The notes: generated from the letters alone by a model not told the origin. A stretch of DNA of 64,000 nucleotides from an uncultured Bacillota bacterium (GCA_905205665.1 CAJLEF010000005.1:1-64000), one strand, 5' to 3'; shown: positions 25,827 to 35,469, counted from the stretch's first letter. Made by a program: numbers and translations.

Positions 25827-26548
25827 TGAATGGATATATTGATTCAATCGAGTCTTTTGGACTTCTTGATGGCCCAGGAATCAGGACAGTTGTCTTTTTA
25901 AAAGGATGTCAATTAAGATGTTTATATTGTCACAATCCTGAAATGTGGATGATGAAAGGTAGTACCATTAGCTCAGATGAACTTGTCAGTAAAATAAAAA
26001 GAAATAAACCTTATTTTAAAAGAAATCATGGTGGAGTCACTTTTTCAGGAGGGGAACCTCTCTTACAAAAAGATTTTTTAATAGAAGTTATGACCAAATT
26101 AAAACAAGAAAATATTCATATTGCTCTTGATACGGCTGGTGTTGGTATAGGTGATTATGACAAAATTTTATCTTTAGTAGATTTAGTTTTATTTGATGTT
26201 AAATACGCGGATAAAGATGGTTATCAAAAATTAACAGGATATCCTATTGATGAGTCTGAAAAATTTATTAAAGCCCTAAATAAAAGCGGCAAACCTGTTT
26301 GGATAAGACAAGTAATTGTTCCTACTATGATGGACAATGATGATTATTTACAAAGATTAGCTTTATATTTAAATAAAATAGATAATATTGAGAAAATTGA
26401 ATTTTTACCTTTTCATCATTTAGGTTTTAGTAAATATGAAAAACTACATTTAAAAAATCCTTTAATTAATACTCCGGAAATGGATAAAGAAGAATGTCAA
26501 AAACTATTCCTAAAATGGCAAGAAAAAAAAGAAAACAAGGCGATTTAG
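25826..26548 (+). CDS. pflA: Pyruvate formate-lyase activating enzyme
   Basis: Radical SAM enzyme that installs the glycyl radical on PflB. The iron-sulfur motif is C-QLR-C-LY-C (CX3CX2C, about residues 29-36), followed by HNPEMW and GGVTFSGGEPLLQ. It is translationally coupled to pflB. The C-terminal part has the usual YHHLG-type segment (LPFHHLGFSKYEKL). A terminator overlaps its stop codon. Confidence 0.96.
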   Translation: MNGYIDSIESFGLLDGPGIRTVVFLKGCQLRCLYCHNPEMWMMKGSTISSDELVSKIKRNKPYFKRNHGGVTFSGGEPLLQKDFLIEVMTKLKQENIHIALDTAGVGIGDYDKILSLVDLVLFDVKYADKDGYQKLTGYPIDESEKFIKALNKSGKPVWIRQVIVPTMMDNDDYLQRLALYLNKIDNIEKIEFLPFHHLGFSKYEKLHLKNPLINTPEMDKEECQKLFLKWQEKKENKAI

Positions 26549-26560
26549 CTTTGTTTTTTT
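26534..26560 (+). terminator. Intrinsic terminator of pflBA
   Basis: AACAAGGC and GCTTTGTT (one G-T pair) with a 6-nt loop, followed by a T-run; the stem begins inside the pflA coding end. Confidence 0.75.
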
Positions 26561-26574
26561 CTAAAACAAAACAA

Positions 26575-26603
26575 TTGTATTCCTTATAAAACTATGTTAA
26601 AAT
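26575..26603 (+). promoter_or_regulatory. Promoter of the GNAT-hypothetical-obg operon
   Basis: TTGTAT (26575-26580), 17 nt, TAAAAT (26598-26603). An in-frame ATG at 26594 lies inside this promoter, which rules it out as a start. Confidence 0.55.
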
Positions 26604-26632
26604 ATAACTTGCAAAAAAAGAGGGGGACTATT

Positions 26633-27079
26633 ATGTTCGATGAAAATAAATTGAGATTTCAGATAATACCCGGCGATAAGGAAATCGTGACCTCTTTGGA
26701 AAGATTAAAATATGCTTCTTTTGATGCTTTAAATGATGAAATAACGGTGTCTTTAGGAGAATTTTTAGAAAGAAATATGACAGGATTAATGGCACTTTAT
26801 GAAAATGAAATAGTAGCTGGATGTTTTGCGTGTAATCATGCACCTATTCTTTACATTTCCAGTTTATTTGTAAAAAAAGAATATCAACGTTGCGGTTATC
26901 ATTTAGGAAAAAGAATTCTTTTAAAGACGTTACAGCAAAAAGCTGAATTTGAAAAACATTATAAAGAACATTTTGAAATAGCTAAAATGTATGCTATGAA
27001 TGAAAAATTAAAAAATCTTTATTTATCTTGGGGCTTTGAAGCTCCTTATGATTCATTATTAGTTCGAAAATATTTATGA
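26633..27079 (+). CDS. GNAT-family N-acetyltransferase
   Basis: A 148-residue single-domain GNAT protein. The acetyl-CoA pyrophosphate loop is FVKKEYQRCGYHLGKRIL (Q/RxxGxG-like, the first Gly replaced by Cys), preceded by the beta4 strand ILYISSLFV. The substrate is not recognisable. The start at 26633 follows AGAGGGGGA. Its stop overlaps the next gene by 4 nt. Confidence 0.75.
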   Translation: MFDENKLRFQIIPGDKEIVTSLERLKYASFDALNDEITVSLGEFLERNMTGLMALYENEIVAGCFACNHAPILYISSLFVKKEYQRCGYHLGKRILLKTLQQKAEFEKHYKEHFEIAKMYAMNEKLKNLYLSWGFEAPYDSLLVRKYL

Positions 27080-27090
27080 GGAGGGATAGG

Positions 27091-27669
27091 ATGTATTTTG
27101 CAAAAAATGAAATTATTTTAGAACCTTATGAGGATATAGCTATTAAAAAGGAAAATGATAGTCAATATACTAAAATGGCGACAAGCTATAAAGGAGAAAA
27201 CTTATATATCAATGAAGAACCCGTTTTTTTACTACGTAAAAGTTACAAGGAACCTGATATGCCTGAGTTTGCTAATATTGAAACCAGAAAAGTTTCTGTT
27301 CAGGAAGAACTCAATCCTGTGCTTATAAAATTAGAACAGTTACTTTTAAAACAAAAATTATACAGTCTTTCAAGATTTTATCAACAATTTTCAATATTGA
27401 AAACCCATATTTATGGCTATTCTTGCGATAAAGCGGTAAAATGTGGTCATGAAGATGGTTATCTTCATTTAGTACTAGCAAATGATGAAGACCCTAAAAC
27501 CGTTTATCATTATTATCAAAATCAAGGTTTAATTCTTCATGAGAATAGATTTTTTCCAGCAGATCCAGGAATTTTAATTAATGAAGAAGATGTTAAAAAT
27601 TTTCCTTTAATGAAAAAACATGCTAAAAATGAAATTCTTTTACCAACAAATTTAAAAAAACGCTTTTAG
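27091..27669 (+). CDS. Hypothetical protein upstream of obg
   Basis: A 192-residue soluble protein that I do not recognise. It has no membrane segment. The N-terminal third is beta-rich (EIILEPYEDIAI); residues about 85-130 look helical (LIKLEQLLLKQKLYSLSRFYQQFS), then a Cys/His-bearing stretch YSCDKAVKCGHEDGY. ATG 27091 has AGGAGGGA just before it, better than ATG 27076. Placed between a GNAT gene and obg in one operon, it may be co-expressed with ribosome-related functions; this is inference only. Confidence 0.6.
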   Translation: MYFAKNEIILEPYEDIAIKKENDSQYTKMATSYKGENLYINEEPVFLLRKSYKEPDMPEFANIETRKVSVQEELNPVLIKLEQLLLKQKLYSLSRFYQQFSILKTHIYGYSCDKAVKCGHEDGYLHLVLANDEDPKTVYHYYQNQGLILHENRFFPADPGILINEEDVKNFPLMKKHAKNEILLPTNLKKRF

Positions 27670-27683
27670 AAAGGAGTATTACT

Positions 27684-28958
27684 ATGTTTGTGGATATTGT
27701 AAAAATGAAATTAATTGCTGGCAAAGGAGGAGATGGATGTACCTCTTTTCGAAGAGAAAAATATATTCCTATGGGAGGACCGGATGGCGGTTCTGGTGGC
27801 AAGGGAGGCGACATCGTCTTTGTATGTGATGAAAGCCTAAAAACTCTAGTTGATTTAAAATATCATAAAATCGTGAAAGCAACTAAGGGTGAAAATGGTA
27901 AAGGCAAAAATAGACGTGGTGCTAATGCGGAAGATATTATTATTAAAGTACCCGTTGGCACGACTATTTTTGATGATGATACAGGTTTAGTAATTGCTGA
28001 TTTATTAGAAGATAAAGAAGAAGTTATTGTTGCCCATGGAGGCCGTGGGGGAAGAGGAAATACCGCTTTTGCTACTCATGAAAAACCTGCTCCAGAATTT
28101 TCAGAATTAGGAGAACCTGGTGAAATCCGTTATATTAAGTGTGAATTAAAACTTTTGGCAGATGTCGGACTTGTTGGTATGCCAAGTGTTGGTAAAAGCA
28201 CTATTTTAAATGCCGTTACAAGTGCGAATCCTAAGATTGCTAGCTATCACTTTACAACATTAAGTCCTAACTTAGGTGTGGTTACTTTAAAAGACAAATC
28301 TTCTTTTGTTTTAGCTGATCTACCAGGTATGATTGAAGGAGCTAGTAAAGGAGTAGGACTTGGACTTGACTTTCTAAGACATGCTTCTCGTTGCCTTATT
28401 TTAGCTCATGTGATTGATATGGGAAGTGAAGAAGGTAGAAATCCTATTTCGGATTATGAAATTATTCGTAAGGAAATCGTGAGTTATAGCGATGCTTTAG
28501 CCAATAAAAAAGAAATTATTTTAGCTAACAAAAAAGATTTACCCACTTATGAGGAAAATCTAAAGAAATTTAAAGCAAAATATCCTGATAAAGACATCTT
28601 TGAAATAAGTGGCCTTACTCATGAAGGTTTAGATGAATTAATGCTTTATTTAAAAAAGACAATTGATACTTTACCTAAAAGCGAAGTTTATAAAAATGAT
28701 GATTTTGAATCTACCGTGATTTATCGTTTTAAAAATGAAAAACCATACACCATTACTAAAGAAGATGGCATATGGGTTATTCGAGGCGAAGAAATTGCTA
28801 AATTATTCCAAATGACTCGTTTTGAAGAAAAAGAAGCTGTTTTACGGTTTGGACGTAAATTAAAAGGCATGGGGATTGATGATGAATTAGAACGTCTAGG
28901 AGCCAAAAGAGGCGACGAAGTTCAAATCATGGATTATATTTTTGAATTTAAGGAATAA
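27684..28958 (+). CDS. obg: Obg GTPase
   Basis: Essential GTPase acting in 50S assembly and stress signalling. The Gly-rich N-terminal Obg fold is clear (AGKGGDGCTSFRREKY, GGPDGGSGGKGGDI), then the G domain (GMPSVGKSTILNAVT, DLPGMIEGASKGVGLG, ANKKD), then the C-terminal OCT domain (about residues 350-424). 424 residues is normal. AGAAAGGAG is the binding site. It converges on a DUF192 gene with an 11-nt overlap. Confidence 0.96.
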   Translation: MFVDIVKMKLIAGKGGDGCTSFRREKYIPMGGPDGGSGGKGGDIVFVCDESLKTLVDLKYHKIVKATKGENGKGKNRRGANAEDIIIKVPVGTTIFDDDTGLVIADLLEDKEEVIVAHGGRGGRGNTAFATHEKPAPEFSELGEPGEIRYIKCELKLLADVGLVGMPSVGKSTILNAVTSANPKIASYHFTTLSPNLGVVTLKDKSSFVLADLPGMIEGASKGVGLGLDFLRHASRCLILAHVIDMGSEEGRNPISDYEIIRKEIVSYSDALANKKEIILANKKDLPTYEENLKKFKAKYPDKDIFEISGLTHEGLDELMLYLKKTIDTLPKSEVYKNDDFESTVIYRFKNEKPYTITKEDGIWVIRGEEIAKLFQMTRFEEKEAVLRFGRKLKGMGIDDELERLGAKRGDEVQIMDYIFEFKE

Positions 28959-29274
28959 ATTTTAAAACAGAACCAATATATAATTTTTGACTAGTATTTT
29001 TAGGTAATTCTAAGATACTAGTTTTTTTAGGCTCATCACTGACTTTAACAATTTTATTTTTAGGAACATCACGGTAAATATAAATGACTTGATTATTTTC
29101 ATTTAGTCCAATAACGTCAATGTTTTCTTTCATAAAAAAAGTATGGATGGCATTACATTCTGGAAATAAAATTCCATAGTTAATATTGGTTTTGCCCATA
29201 AGCCCTAAAAGTCGATCCTTAAAGTGAGTAGCCTTTTTGATTTCTATTTCTTGATTATTTAATTTTAATTTCAT
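28948..29274 (-). CDS. DUF192-family protein
   Basis: A 108-residue DUF192 protein: KDRLLGLMGKTNI, GILFPECNAIHTFFMKENIDVIGLNE, and a closing LELPKNTSQKLYIGSVL. These match the family's conserved R-x-GLM, HTFFM and ELP-x-G motifs. Most members carry a signal peptide; this one has none visible, so it is probably cytoplasmic. The function is not known with certainty. It overlaps obg by 11 nt in convergent orientation. Confidence 0.85.
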   Translation of the reverse strand: MKLKLNNQEIEIKKATHFKDRLLGLMGKTNINYGILFPECNAIHTFFMKENIDVIGLNENNQVIYIYRDVPKNKIVKVSDEPKKTSILELPKNTSQKLYIGSVLKFIP

Positions 29275-29405
29275 CTAGATCACCTAATCCAATTTATGCT
29301 GTATATTTTTTTATATGTCAGATTTATTATATAATTTTTTAAGGCTAAAAGTATAGAGATATCGTTACAATAAATTCATTTTTAATATCAAGCATAAATA
29401 TTTAT

Positions 29406-29448
29406 TTAGCACTCATATATTGACAGTGCTAAATAAATGTGTTATAAC
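29406..29448 (+). promoter_or_regulatory. CIRCE operator and promoter of htpG
   Basis: TTAGCACTC-N9-CAGTGCTAA (29406-29432) matches the HrcA operator CIRCE with one mismatch. It overlaps the -35 TTGACA (29420-29425). The -10 is TATAAC (29443-29448) after 17 nt. This predicts repression by HrcA and heat induction. Confidence 0.9.
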
Positions 29449-29474
29449 TTTAAGTGTTGAAAGAAGGAATGAAT

Positions 29475-31355
29475 ATGGCTAAAAAGCAATTTAAAGCGGA
29501 ATCAAAAAAATTAATGGATTTAATGATAAATTCAATTTATACAAATAAAGAAATATTTTTAAGAGAAATCATTTCCAATGCAAGTGATGCGATTGACAAA
29601 CTTCATTATGAATCTCTTACCAATAAAGATATAAAAGTTAATGCGAAAGATTTTGAAATCTTTGTAAAACCTGATAAAGAAAAACATACTTTAACTATCA
29701 CAGATAATGGTTGTGGTATGACAAAAGAAGAACTAGAAAATAATTTAGGTACGATTGCTAAAAGTGGTTCTCTTGCGTTTAAAGAAGAAAAAGACCCTCA
29801 AAAAGATATTGATATCATTGGTCAATTTGGGGTTGGTTTTTACAGTGCCTTTATGGTAGCTTCTAAAATAGAAGTCATTTCTAAAGCTTATGGCAGTGAA
29901 GAAGCTTATAAATGGGTAAGTGAAGGAATTGATGGTTATACCATTGAAAAAGCAAGTAAAGATACTTATGGAACCGACATTATCTTAACCTTGAAAGAAG
30001 ATACCGAGGATGAAAAATATTCGGAATACTTAGAAGAATATCGTTTAAGAGGACTTATCAAAAAATACTCTGACTATATTACTTATCCTATTAAAATGGA
30101 AGTTACTCATAGTCATTTAAAAGAAGGAACTGAAAATGAATATGAAAGTCATACCGAAATTGAAACCTTAAATGATATGGTTCCTTTATGGAAAAGAGAT
30201 AAGAAAAAAATTAAAGAAGAAGATTATGATACCTTCTATAGTGATAAATTTATGGACTATGAAAAGCCTTTAAAAGTAATTCATACGAGTGCTGAAGGTT
30301 TAGTAAGTTTTAATAGTTTACTATTTATCCCAAGTCATGCGCCTTATGATTTTTATACGAAAACATATGAAAAAGGCTTACAACTTTACTCTAACGGGGT
30401 TTTAATCATGGAAAACTGTGCTGATTTACTTCCTGATTACTTTAGTTTTGTCAAAGGCGTTGTTGATTCTCCAGACTTATCTTTAAATATTTCTCGGGAA
30501 ATGTTGCAACAAGATAAAAATTTAAAATTAATTGCTAAAAATATCGAAACCAAAATTATTAAAGAATTAACAAGCATGATGAAAGAAGATAAAGAAAATT
30601 ATGAGAAATTCTTTAAAACTTTTGGAGCTACGATTAAATATGGTATTTATGAAAACTTTGGTATGCATAAAGATAAATTACAAGATTTAATCATTTTTGC
30701 TTCTTCTTATGAAGATAAAATGACTTCTTTAAAAGATTACGTTTCTAGAATGAAAGAAAACCAAGATGCTATTTATTATGCTTGTGGGGAAACAACAGAT
30801 AAGATTAAACTTATGCCTCAAGTAGAACAAGTTACGGATAAAGGTTATGAAATATTATATTGTACCGAGTATGTTGATGAATTTACTTTCCAAAGTTTAA
30901 GAGAATATGAAAGTAAGAAATTTGTAAACATCTGCAAAGAAGATTTAAATTTGGATACACCAGAAGAAAAAGAGGAATTACAAAAATTAAATGAAGATAG
31001 TAAAGATTTACTGGCTACTATGAAAGAATCTTTAAAAGATATTTCTGGTGTTAAATTTACAAACCGTCTAAAAAATCATCCTGTTTGCTTAGTATCTGAA
31101 GGGGATATTTCTATAGAAATGGAAAAAGTTATCAATGCCATGCCAACAGATGAAAAAATAAATGCAAATAAAGTATTAGAGATTAATGCTAATCACAAAA
31201 TCGCTGAAAAATTAAAAACATTATATGAAACCGATAAAGAAGCTTTAAAAGACTACACTAAGATTTTATATGCGGAAGCAAGACTCATTGAAGGTCTTCC
31301 TATTGAAAATCCAACGGAACTTGCTAGCCTTATCTGTGACAAATTAGCAAATTAG
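29475..31355 (+). CDS. htpG: HtpG, Hsp90-family chaperone
   Basis: ATP-dependent chaperone. The N-terminal GHKL ATPase motifs are EIFLREIISNASDAIDKL, DNGCGMT, IGQFGVGFYSAFMV and GTDIIL; the middle domain has FIPSHAPYDFY and LNISREMLQ. The start at 29475 follows AAGAAGGAAT; the frame is open from a GTG at 29454 that lacks a site. The 626 residues are typical. Control by CIRCE is unlike B. subtilis htpG, where HrcA does not act. Confidence 0.95.
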   Translation: MAKKQFKAESKKLMDLMINSIYTNKEIFLREIISNASDAIDKLHYESLTNKDIKVNAKDFEIFVKPDKEKHTLTITDNGCGMTKEELENNLGTIAKSGSLAFKEEKDPQKDIDIIGQFGVGFYSAFMVASKIEVISKAYGSEEAYKWVSEGIDGYTIEKASKDTYGTDIILTLKEDTEDEKYSEYLEEYRLRGLIKKYSDYITYPIKMEVTHSHLKEGTENEYESHTEIETLNDMVPLWKRDKKKIKEEDYDTFYSDKFMDYEKPLKVIHTSAEGLVSFNSLLFIPSHAPYDFYTKTYEKGLQLYSNGVLIMENCADLLPDYFSFVKGVVDSPDLSLNISREMLQQDKNLKLIAKNIETKIIKELTSMMKEDKENYEKFFKTFGATIKYGIYENFGMHKDKLQDLIIFASSYEDKMTSLKDYVSRMKENQDAIYYACGETTDKIKLMPQVEQVTDKGYEILYCTEYVDEFTFQSLREYESKKFVNICKEDLNLDTPEEKEELQKLNEDSKDLLATMKESLKDISGVKFTNRLKNHPVCLVSEGDISIEMEKVINAMPTDEKINANKVLEINANHKIAEKLKTLYETDKEALKDYTKILYAEARLIEGLPIENPTELASLICDKLAN

Positions 31356-31357
31356 TG

Positions 31358-31386
31358 AAAATCAAGGGTCATTCCTTGATTTTTCT
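31358..31386 (+). terminator. Intrinsic terminator of htpG
   Basis: AAAATCAAGG and CCTTGATTTT form a 10-bp stem with a 6-nt loop and a T-run. Confidence 0.85.
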
Positions 31387-31407
31387 TTAACAAAATGTGT
31401 ATTATTA

Positions 31408-31416
31408 TGTTATAAT
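31408..31416 (+). promoter_or_regulatory. Extended -10 promoter of mutS
   Basis: TGT-TATAAT lies 22 nt before the start codon. No good -35 is visible, as is common for extended -10 promoters. Confidence 0.5.
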
Positions 31417-31437
31417 CTTTAGTACGGGTGGTAGAGA

Positions 31438-33972
31438 ATGAAACGTAGTGAAGTAAATTATGAAGAATTAAGTCCTATGATGAAACAATATATGGACACG
31501 AAAAAAGAGTATGAAGAAGAACTCCTTTTTTATCGTATTGGGGACTTTTATGAGCTTTTCTTTGAAGACGGGATTACAGCATCTAGAGAATTAGAACTTA
31601 CTTTAACCGGTAAAAATGCCGGGCTTAAAGAAAGAGTTCCTATGTGTGGAGTACCTTTTCATTCTGTAAAGCCATATATTGAAAAACTAGTTAACAAAGG
31701 CTATAAAGTAGCTATATGCGAACAACTAGAAGATCCCAAAGACGCAAAAGGTATGGTAAAACGAGGCGTTACTCAGGTTATTAGTAAAGGAACCGTCGTT
31801 GATTTAGAATTATTAAATGAACACAACAACCATTATATTGCCAGTATCCTAGACTTTTCTTATATATATACTCTTTGCTATGCCGATATATCAACGGGTA
31901 GTATTTACGTTTCTATTCTACCTCATCAAAAAGATAAACTATTAAGTACTATTTTAAATCTAAATATTTTAGAGGTTGTTATTAAAAGAGATTTAGATTA
32001 CGAGCTTCAAGCAAGCTTAAAAGGAAATTATGGTATTGAAATGTCTTTTGATGATGAACTTTTAGAAAATGCTTATGAATCTGTTTATGAAAATGTTGAA
32101 GAACCACATTATATAGAAGCTATTAAACACTTAATGCATTATTTAGTTGTTAAAGAATTAAAAGACTTATCTCACTTTAAACCCGTCGAAGTCGTTATTC
32201 CAGATGATTATTTAATGATGGATGTTCACACGGTTCGTAACTTAGAGCTTGTTGAAACCCTTCGTCTTAAAGAAAGAACCTATTCCTTAATTTGGCTTTT
32301 AGATAAAACTAAAACCAGTATGGGTTCTAGAAAACTAAAATTTTGGTTGATGAATCCTTTAAAAAACCAAGCTCTTATTGAAGAACGTTATAATAAAATT
32401 GAAATATTAAATCAAGAATTCATTTTAAAAGATGAACTTCGTAATTCTTTATACAATATTTATGATATTGAAAGATTATGTGGTAAAGTTTCATGTGGTT
32501 CTTTAAATGCTCGTGATTTATTGCAACTAAAACAAAGTTTAAAAGAACTACCTAAAATTAAAGAAATCGTTTGTAATTTACATTTTGATATGGAAATTGA
32601 TACTCACGAAGATTTATATAACTTATTAGAAGAAGCCATTTATGAAGACCCTCCTGTCACGATTAAAGAGGGATATCTTATTAAAGAAGGGTATAATCAG
32701 GAATTAGATGAATTAAAGAAAATTAGAAGTGGTGGCAAAGAATTTATTGCAAGTATTGAAAACAACTTAAAAGAAGAAACGGGAATTAAAAATTTAAAAG
32801 TTGGCTTTAATAAAGTGTTTGGATACTACATTGAAATTACCAAAGGACAAATTAACAATGTCCCTGAAAGCCTTCATTGGGAAAGAAGACAAACTCTTAC
32901 GGGATGTGAAAGATATATTAGTCCTGAATTGAAAGAAAAGGAAGCCCTTATTTTAAATGCTGAAGAAAAAATTATTGATTTAGAATATCGTCTATTCTGT
33001 GAAATTAAAGAAACTATCAAAAAGCAAATTTTGAAATTAACAGATACAGCTAACTTAGTAGCAGAATTAGATGCTATCACAGCCTTATCTGTAGATGCTG
33101 AAGAACTTCATTTAGTAAGACCTACTTTAAATACGAATCATAAAATTGAAATAAAAAATGGTCGTCATCCGGTTATCGAGAAAGTAAGCAACAAAGAATA
33201 TGTTTCTAATGATTGTATCATGGATGAATCCATTAATACTCTTTTAATTACAGGTCCTAATATGAGTGGTAAATCTACTTATATGAGACAATTAGCTATC
33301 ATTTTAATCATGGCACAGATGGGTTCTTTTGTACCCGCCACATCCGCTAATTTACCAATTGTCGATAAGATTTTTACTCGTATTGGTGCTAGTGATGACT
33401 TAGTAAGTGGGGAATCTACTTTTATGGTTGAAATGAAAGAAGCTAAAAATGCGATTTGTAATGCGACAGAAGACAGCTTAATCTTATTTGATGAATTAGG
33501 AAGAGGAACCGCGACTTATGATGGTATGAGTTTAGCTGAAAGTATTCTTTCTTATGTGGCAACACATATTCGTTGTAAAACGCTTTTTTCAACACATTAT
33601 CACGAATTAACAGCCCTAGAAACTAGAATTCCTTCTATAAAAAACGTTCATGTAAGTGCGGTAGAAGAAAATGGCAATTTGATTTTCTTACATAAAATTA
33701 AAAATGGTGCCGTAGATAAAAGTTATGGTATTCATGTTGCTAAATTAGCTGGACTTCCCGAACAAATTATTAGTGATGCCAATGACATCTTAGCTCAACA
33801 TGAAAAACAAACAAAAAAGAAGAAAAACGAAGAACAAATTCAATTTGTGATGGAATTTCCTGAAGAAAAAGAAGATCCTATTAAAGAAAAGCTAAAAAAT
33901 GCCGATATTTTACACATGACGCCTTTAGAAGCTATCAATTTTATTTATGAATTAAAAGAAGAATTAAAATAA
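31438..33972 (+). CDS. mutS: MutS DNA mismatch recognition ATPase
   Basis: The N-terminal mismatch-binding loop is present (FYRIGDFYELFFEDG, family FxExxD-type GDFYE-FF-DA), then connector, lever and clamp domains, and the ATPase with TGPNMSGKSTYMRQ, ESTFMVEM, LFDELGRGTATYDG and STHYHEL. The length of 844 residues is normal. MutL is not adjacent. GGTGGTAGAG precedes the ATG. Confidence 0.96.
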   Translation: MKRSEVNYEELSPMMKQYMDTKKEYEEELLFYRIGDFYELFFEDGITASRELELTLTGKNAGLKERVPMCGVPFHSVKPYIEKLVNKGYKVAICEQLEDPKDAKGMVKRGVTQVISKGTVVDLELLNEHNNHYIASILDFSYIYTLCYADISTGSIYVSILPHQKDKLLSTILNLNILEVVIKRDLDYELQASLKGNYGIEMSFDDELLENAYESVYENVEEPHYIEAIKHLMHYLVVKELKDLSHFKPVEVVIPDDYLMMDVHTVRNLELVETLRLKERTYSLIWLLDKTKTSMGSRKLKFWLMNPLKNQALIEERYNKIEILNQEFILKDELRNSLYNIYDIERLCGKVSCGSLNARDLLQLKQSLKELPKIKEIVCNLHFDMEIDTHEDLYNLLEEAIYEDPPVTIKEGYLIKEGYNQELDELKKIRSGGKEFIASIENNLKEETGIKNLKVGFNKVFGYYIEITKGQINNVPESLHWERRQTLTGCERYISPELKEKEALILNAEEKIIDLEYRLFCEIKETIKKQILKLTDTANLVAELDAITALSVDAEELHLVRPTLNTNHKIEIKNGRHPVIEKVSNKEYVSNDCIMDESINTLLITGPNMSGKSTYMRQLAIILIMAQMGSFVPATSANLPIVDKIFTRIGASDDLVSGESTFMVEMKEAKNAICNATEDSLILFDELGRGTATYDGMSLAESILSYVATHIRCKTLFSTHYHELTALETRIPSIKNVHVSAVEENGNLIFLHKIKNGAVDKSYGIHVAKLAGLPEQIISDANDILAQHEKQTKKKKNEEQIQFVMEFPEEKEDPIKEKLKNADILHMTPLEAINFIYELKEELK

Positions 33973-34006
33973 GTGTGATATAATATAATTTAGAAAGGTG
34001 ATTATT

Positions 34007-34606
34007 ATGGAAGACAATGTTAAAACTTATTATATTAACCGCTTTGGTTTACCAGATGAGTATGGTGAGTTAAAAAACGGTCTAGAAGTAAAACAAATTA
34101 TTTTGAAAATCTTATATGCAAGCGATTATACTAATGCTTTAAATTCATTTATTGAATTATATTATGCTTGCCATAAAAGCATGAAAAGATTAAATCAAAT
34201 ACTTGATATACCTATGAGAAATTGCAAAATCAAAGATATGCCTATTATTCAAAAATTATTACGCGATTTCAATCCTAATAATATTATGAAAATAGATGCT
34301 GTGGTTGGTATGGCAGACGTAGGAAGCTCATTAAGAGAAAGAGCAATTTATAAAGCAGATATCTTTTACATATCTTGTGAAGGTAAAACCGATGGAGAAA
34401 TTCTAGCTATTTATAAAGACCGAAGAGAAATTTATCGTCAAATTAATCAAGCTATTTTAAATCAAGATAAAGCCTTTTTAAAAGAAAATATTGATTTAAT
34501 TTTATCAATGCCATGTTATAGATGGAGCCTTTCTTACTTTTCTTTAACGAATAGTGAATTAGAACCAAACACTTCTATTCTTTCCAGAAAAAAAGAAAGT
34601 AAGTAA
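34007..34606 (+). CDS. Hypothetical protein downstream of mutS
   Basis: A 199-residue, largely helical soluble protein that I do not recognise. It has Cys residues scattered (CHKSMKRL, NCKIKD, CYRWSL) without a clear metal pattern. The start at 34007 follows AAAGGTGAT, and TATAAT-like sequence lies 30 nt upstream, so it can be transcribed alone. A strong terminator separates it from the convergent kinase-like gene. Confidence 0.6.
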   Translation: MEDNVKTYYINRFGLPDEYGELKNGLEVKQIILKILYASDYTNALNSFIELYYACHKSMKRLNQILDIPMRNCKIKDMPIIQKLLRDFNPNNIMKIDAVVGMADVGSSLRERAIYKADIFYISCEGKTDGEILAIYKDRREIYRQINQAILNQDKAFLKENIDLILSMPCYRWSLSYFSLTNSELEPNTSILSRKKESK

Positions 34607-34613
34607 TATATTG

Positions 34614-34648
34614 AAAAAAACTTAGTAAGCGTTTTACTAAGTTTTTTT
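34614..34648. terminator. Bidirectional terminator
   Basis: ACTTAGTAA and TTACTAAGT form a 9-bp stem with a 5-nt loop, flanked by seven As and seven Ts, between convergent genes. Confidence 0.85.
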
Positions 34649-35469
34649 CAGGATAAATGTTTATTGATTTTTTCTAAGGTTAATGTTTCATTTAAAAAAT
34701 CATCAATTAAAAACTCTGGAATTTTACTTCCAACTAATTCATAAAGATCAACATCATCAGGATTATCCAAAAAGCTATCAATATATTCCCGAGATAATAA
34801 TTCAATAACTAAAACACTTAAAGAAAAGTCAGTTAATCTTTGATAATTTTCGTTTGGCTTGGCAGAATAAATGGCTGAATGTCCATCAATATCAATAATT
34901 TCTGGATGAAAATTTCGGGTAAGTAAAATATTGGTGTTTTTACTTTCTTTAGTAGGATGTTGACACAAATCAATATGATAAACATTATGATCAGTTAATT
35001 CTTTTACTTCTTTTAAGATTTCTTTCACAATTTTAAGACGCCATTTATAAATAGGAATATTCATCACATCATAAATATTTATAGCAGGTTTATGATAATG
35101 CAACGAACATCCTCTTATTTTGCCATCTAAATAGATAGGTTTTTGAGGAAGTCTAGTTAAATGGATATCTTTTTGAAGTTCAATAGCTTTAATAATAGAT
35201 TCTTCTCTAGCTAAACGAACACCTTCTGCATCAAAATATTGTATAGCTCGCTCTTTTACACCAGTATTTGTAACATTTTTGACAGGAGTTATATTGACAC
35301 CATCTTCATCCACGATGATATTTCGAATATTTACTTGCATATAATCAGAACTGCTATGATAAATTTTAAGTAACTCATCATTACTATATTGATAAATTGT
35401 TCCTTCGGTGCCTTTACCAATTATTTTAAGTTTTTCTAAATCGTTCTTTGTAATTTCAATTTTATCCAT
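34648..35469 (-). CDS. Protein kinase-fold protein, orphan
   Basis: A 273-residue soluble protein with the main features of a eukaryotic-like kinase: Gly loop GKGTEGTIY (residues 18-26), a Lys in LLKIY (Lys35), catalytic loop YHIDL (Asp167) with downstream Asn residues, and a metal-binding IDIDG (Asp193/Asp195). It has no membrane or sensor domain. Around residues 171-178 there is a small insert (HPTKESKN) in the catalytic loop. The target is unknown; it could phosphorylate a small molecule rather than protein. GAAAGAGGAAATT precedes the ATG, and TATAAT (complement at 35491-35496) lies upstream. Confidence 0.7.
   Translation of the reverse strand: MDKIEITKNDLEKLKIIGKGTEGTIYQYSNDELLKIYHSSSDYMQVNIRNIIVDEDGVNITPVKNVTNTGVKERAIQYFDAEGVRLAREESIIKAIELQKDIHLTRLPQKPIYLDGKIRGCSLHYHKPAINIYDVMNIPIYKWRLKIVKEILKEVKELTDHNVYHIDLCQHPTKESKNTNILLTRNFHPEIIDIDGHSAIYSAKPNENYQRLTDFSLSVLVIELLSREYIDSFLDNPDDVDLYELVGSKIPEFLIDDFLNETLTLEKINKHLS

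Noticed and set aside
26594..26632. Upstream ATG at 26594 as the GNAT start
   Set aside because: It overlaps the TAAAAT -10 box of a well-spaced promoter and has no binding site; ATG 26633 has AGAGGGGGA.
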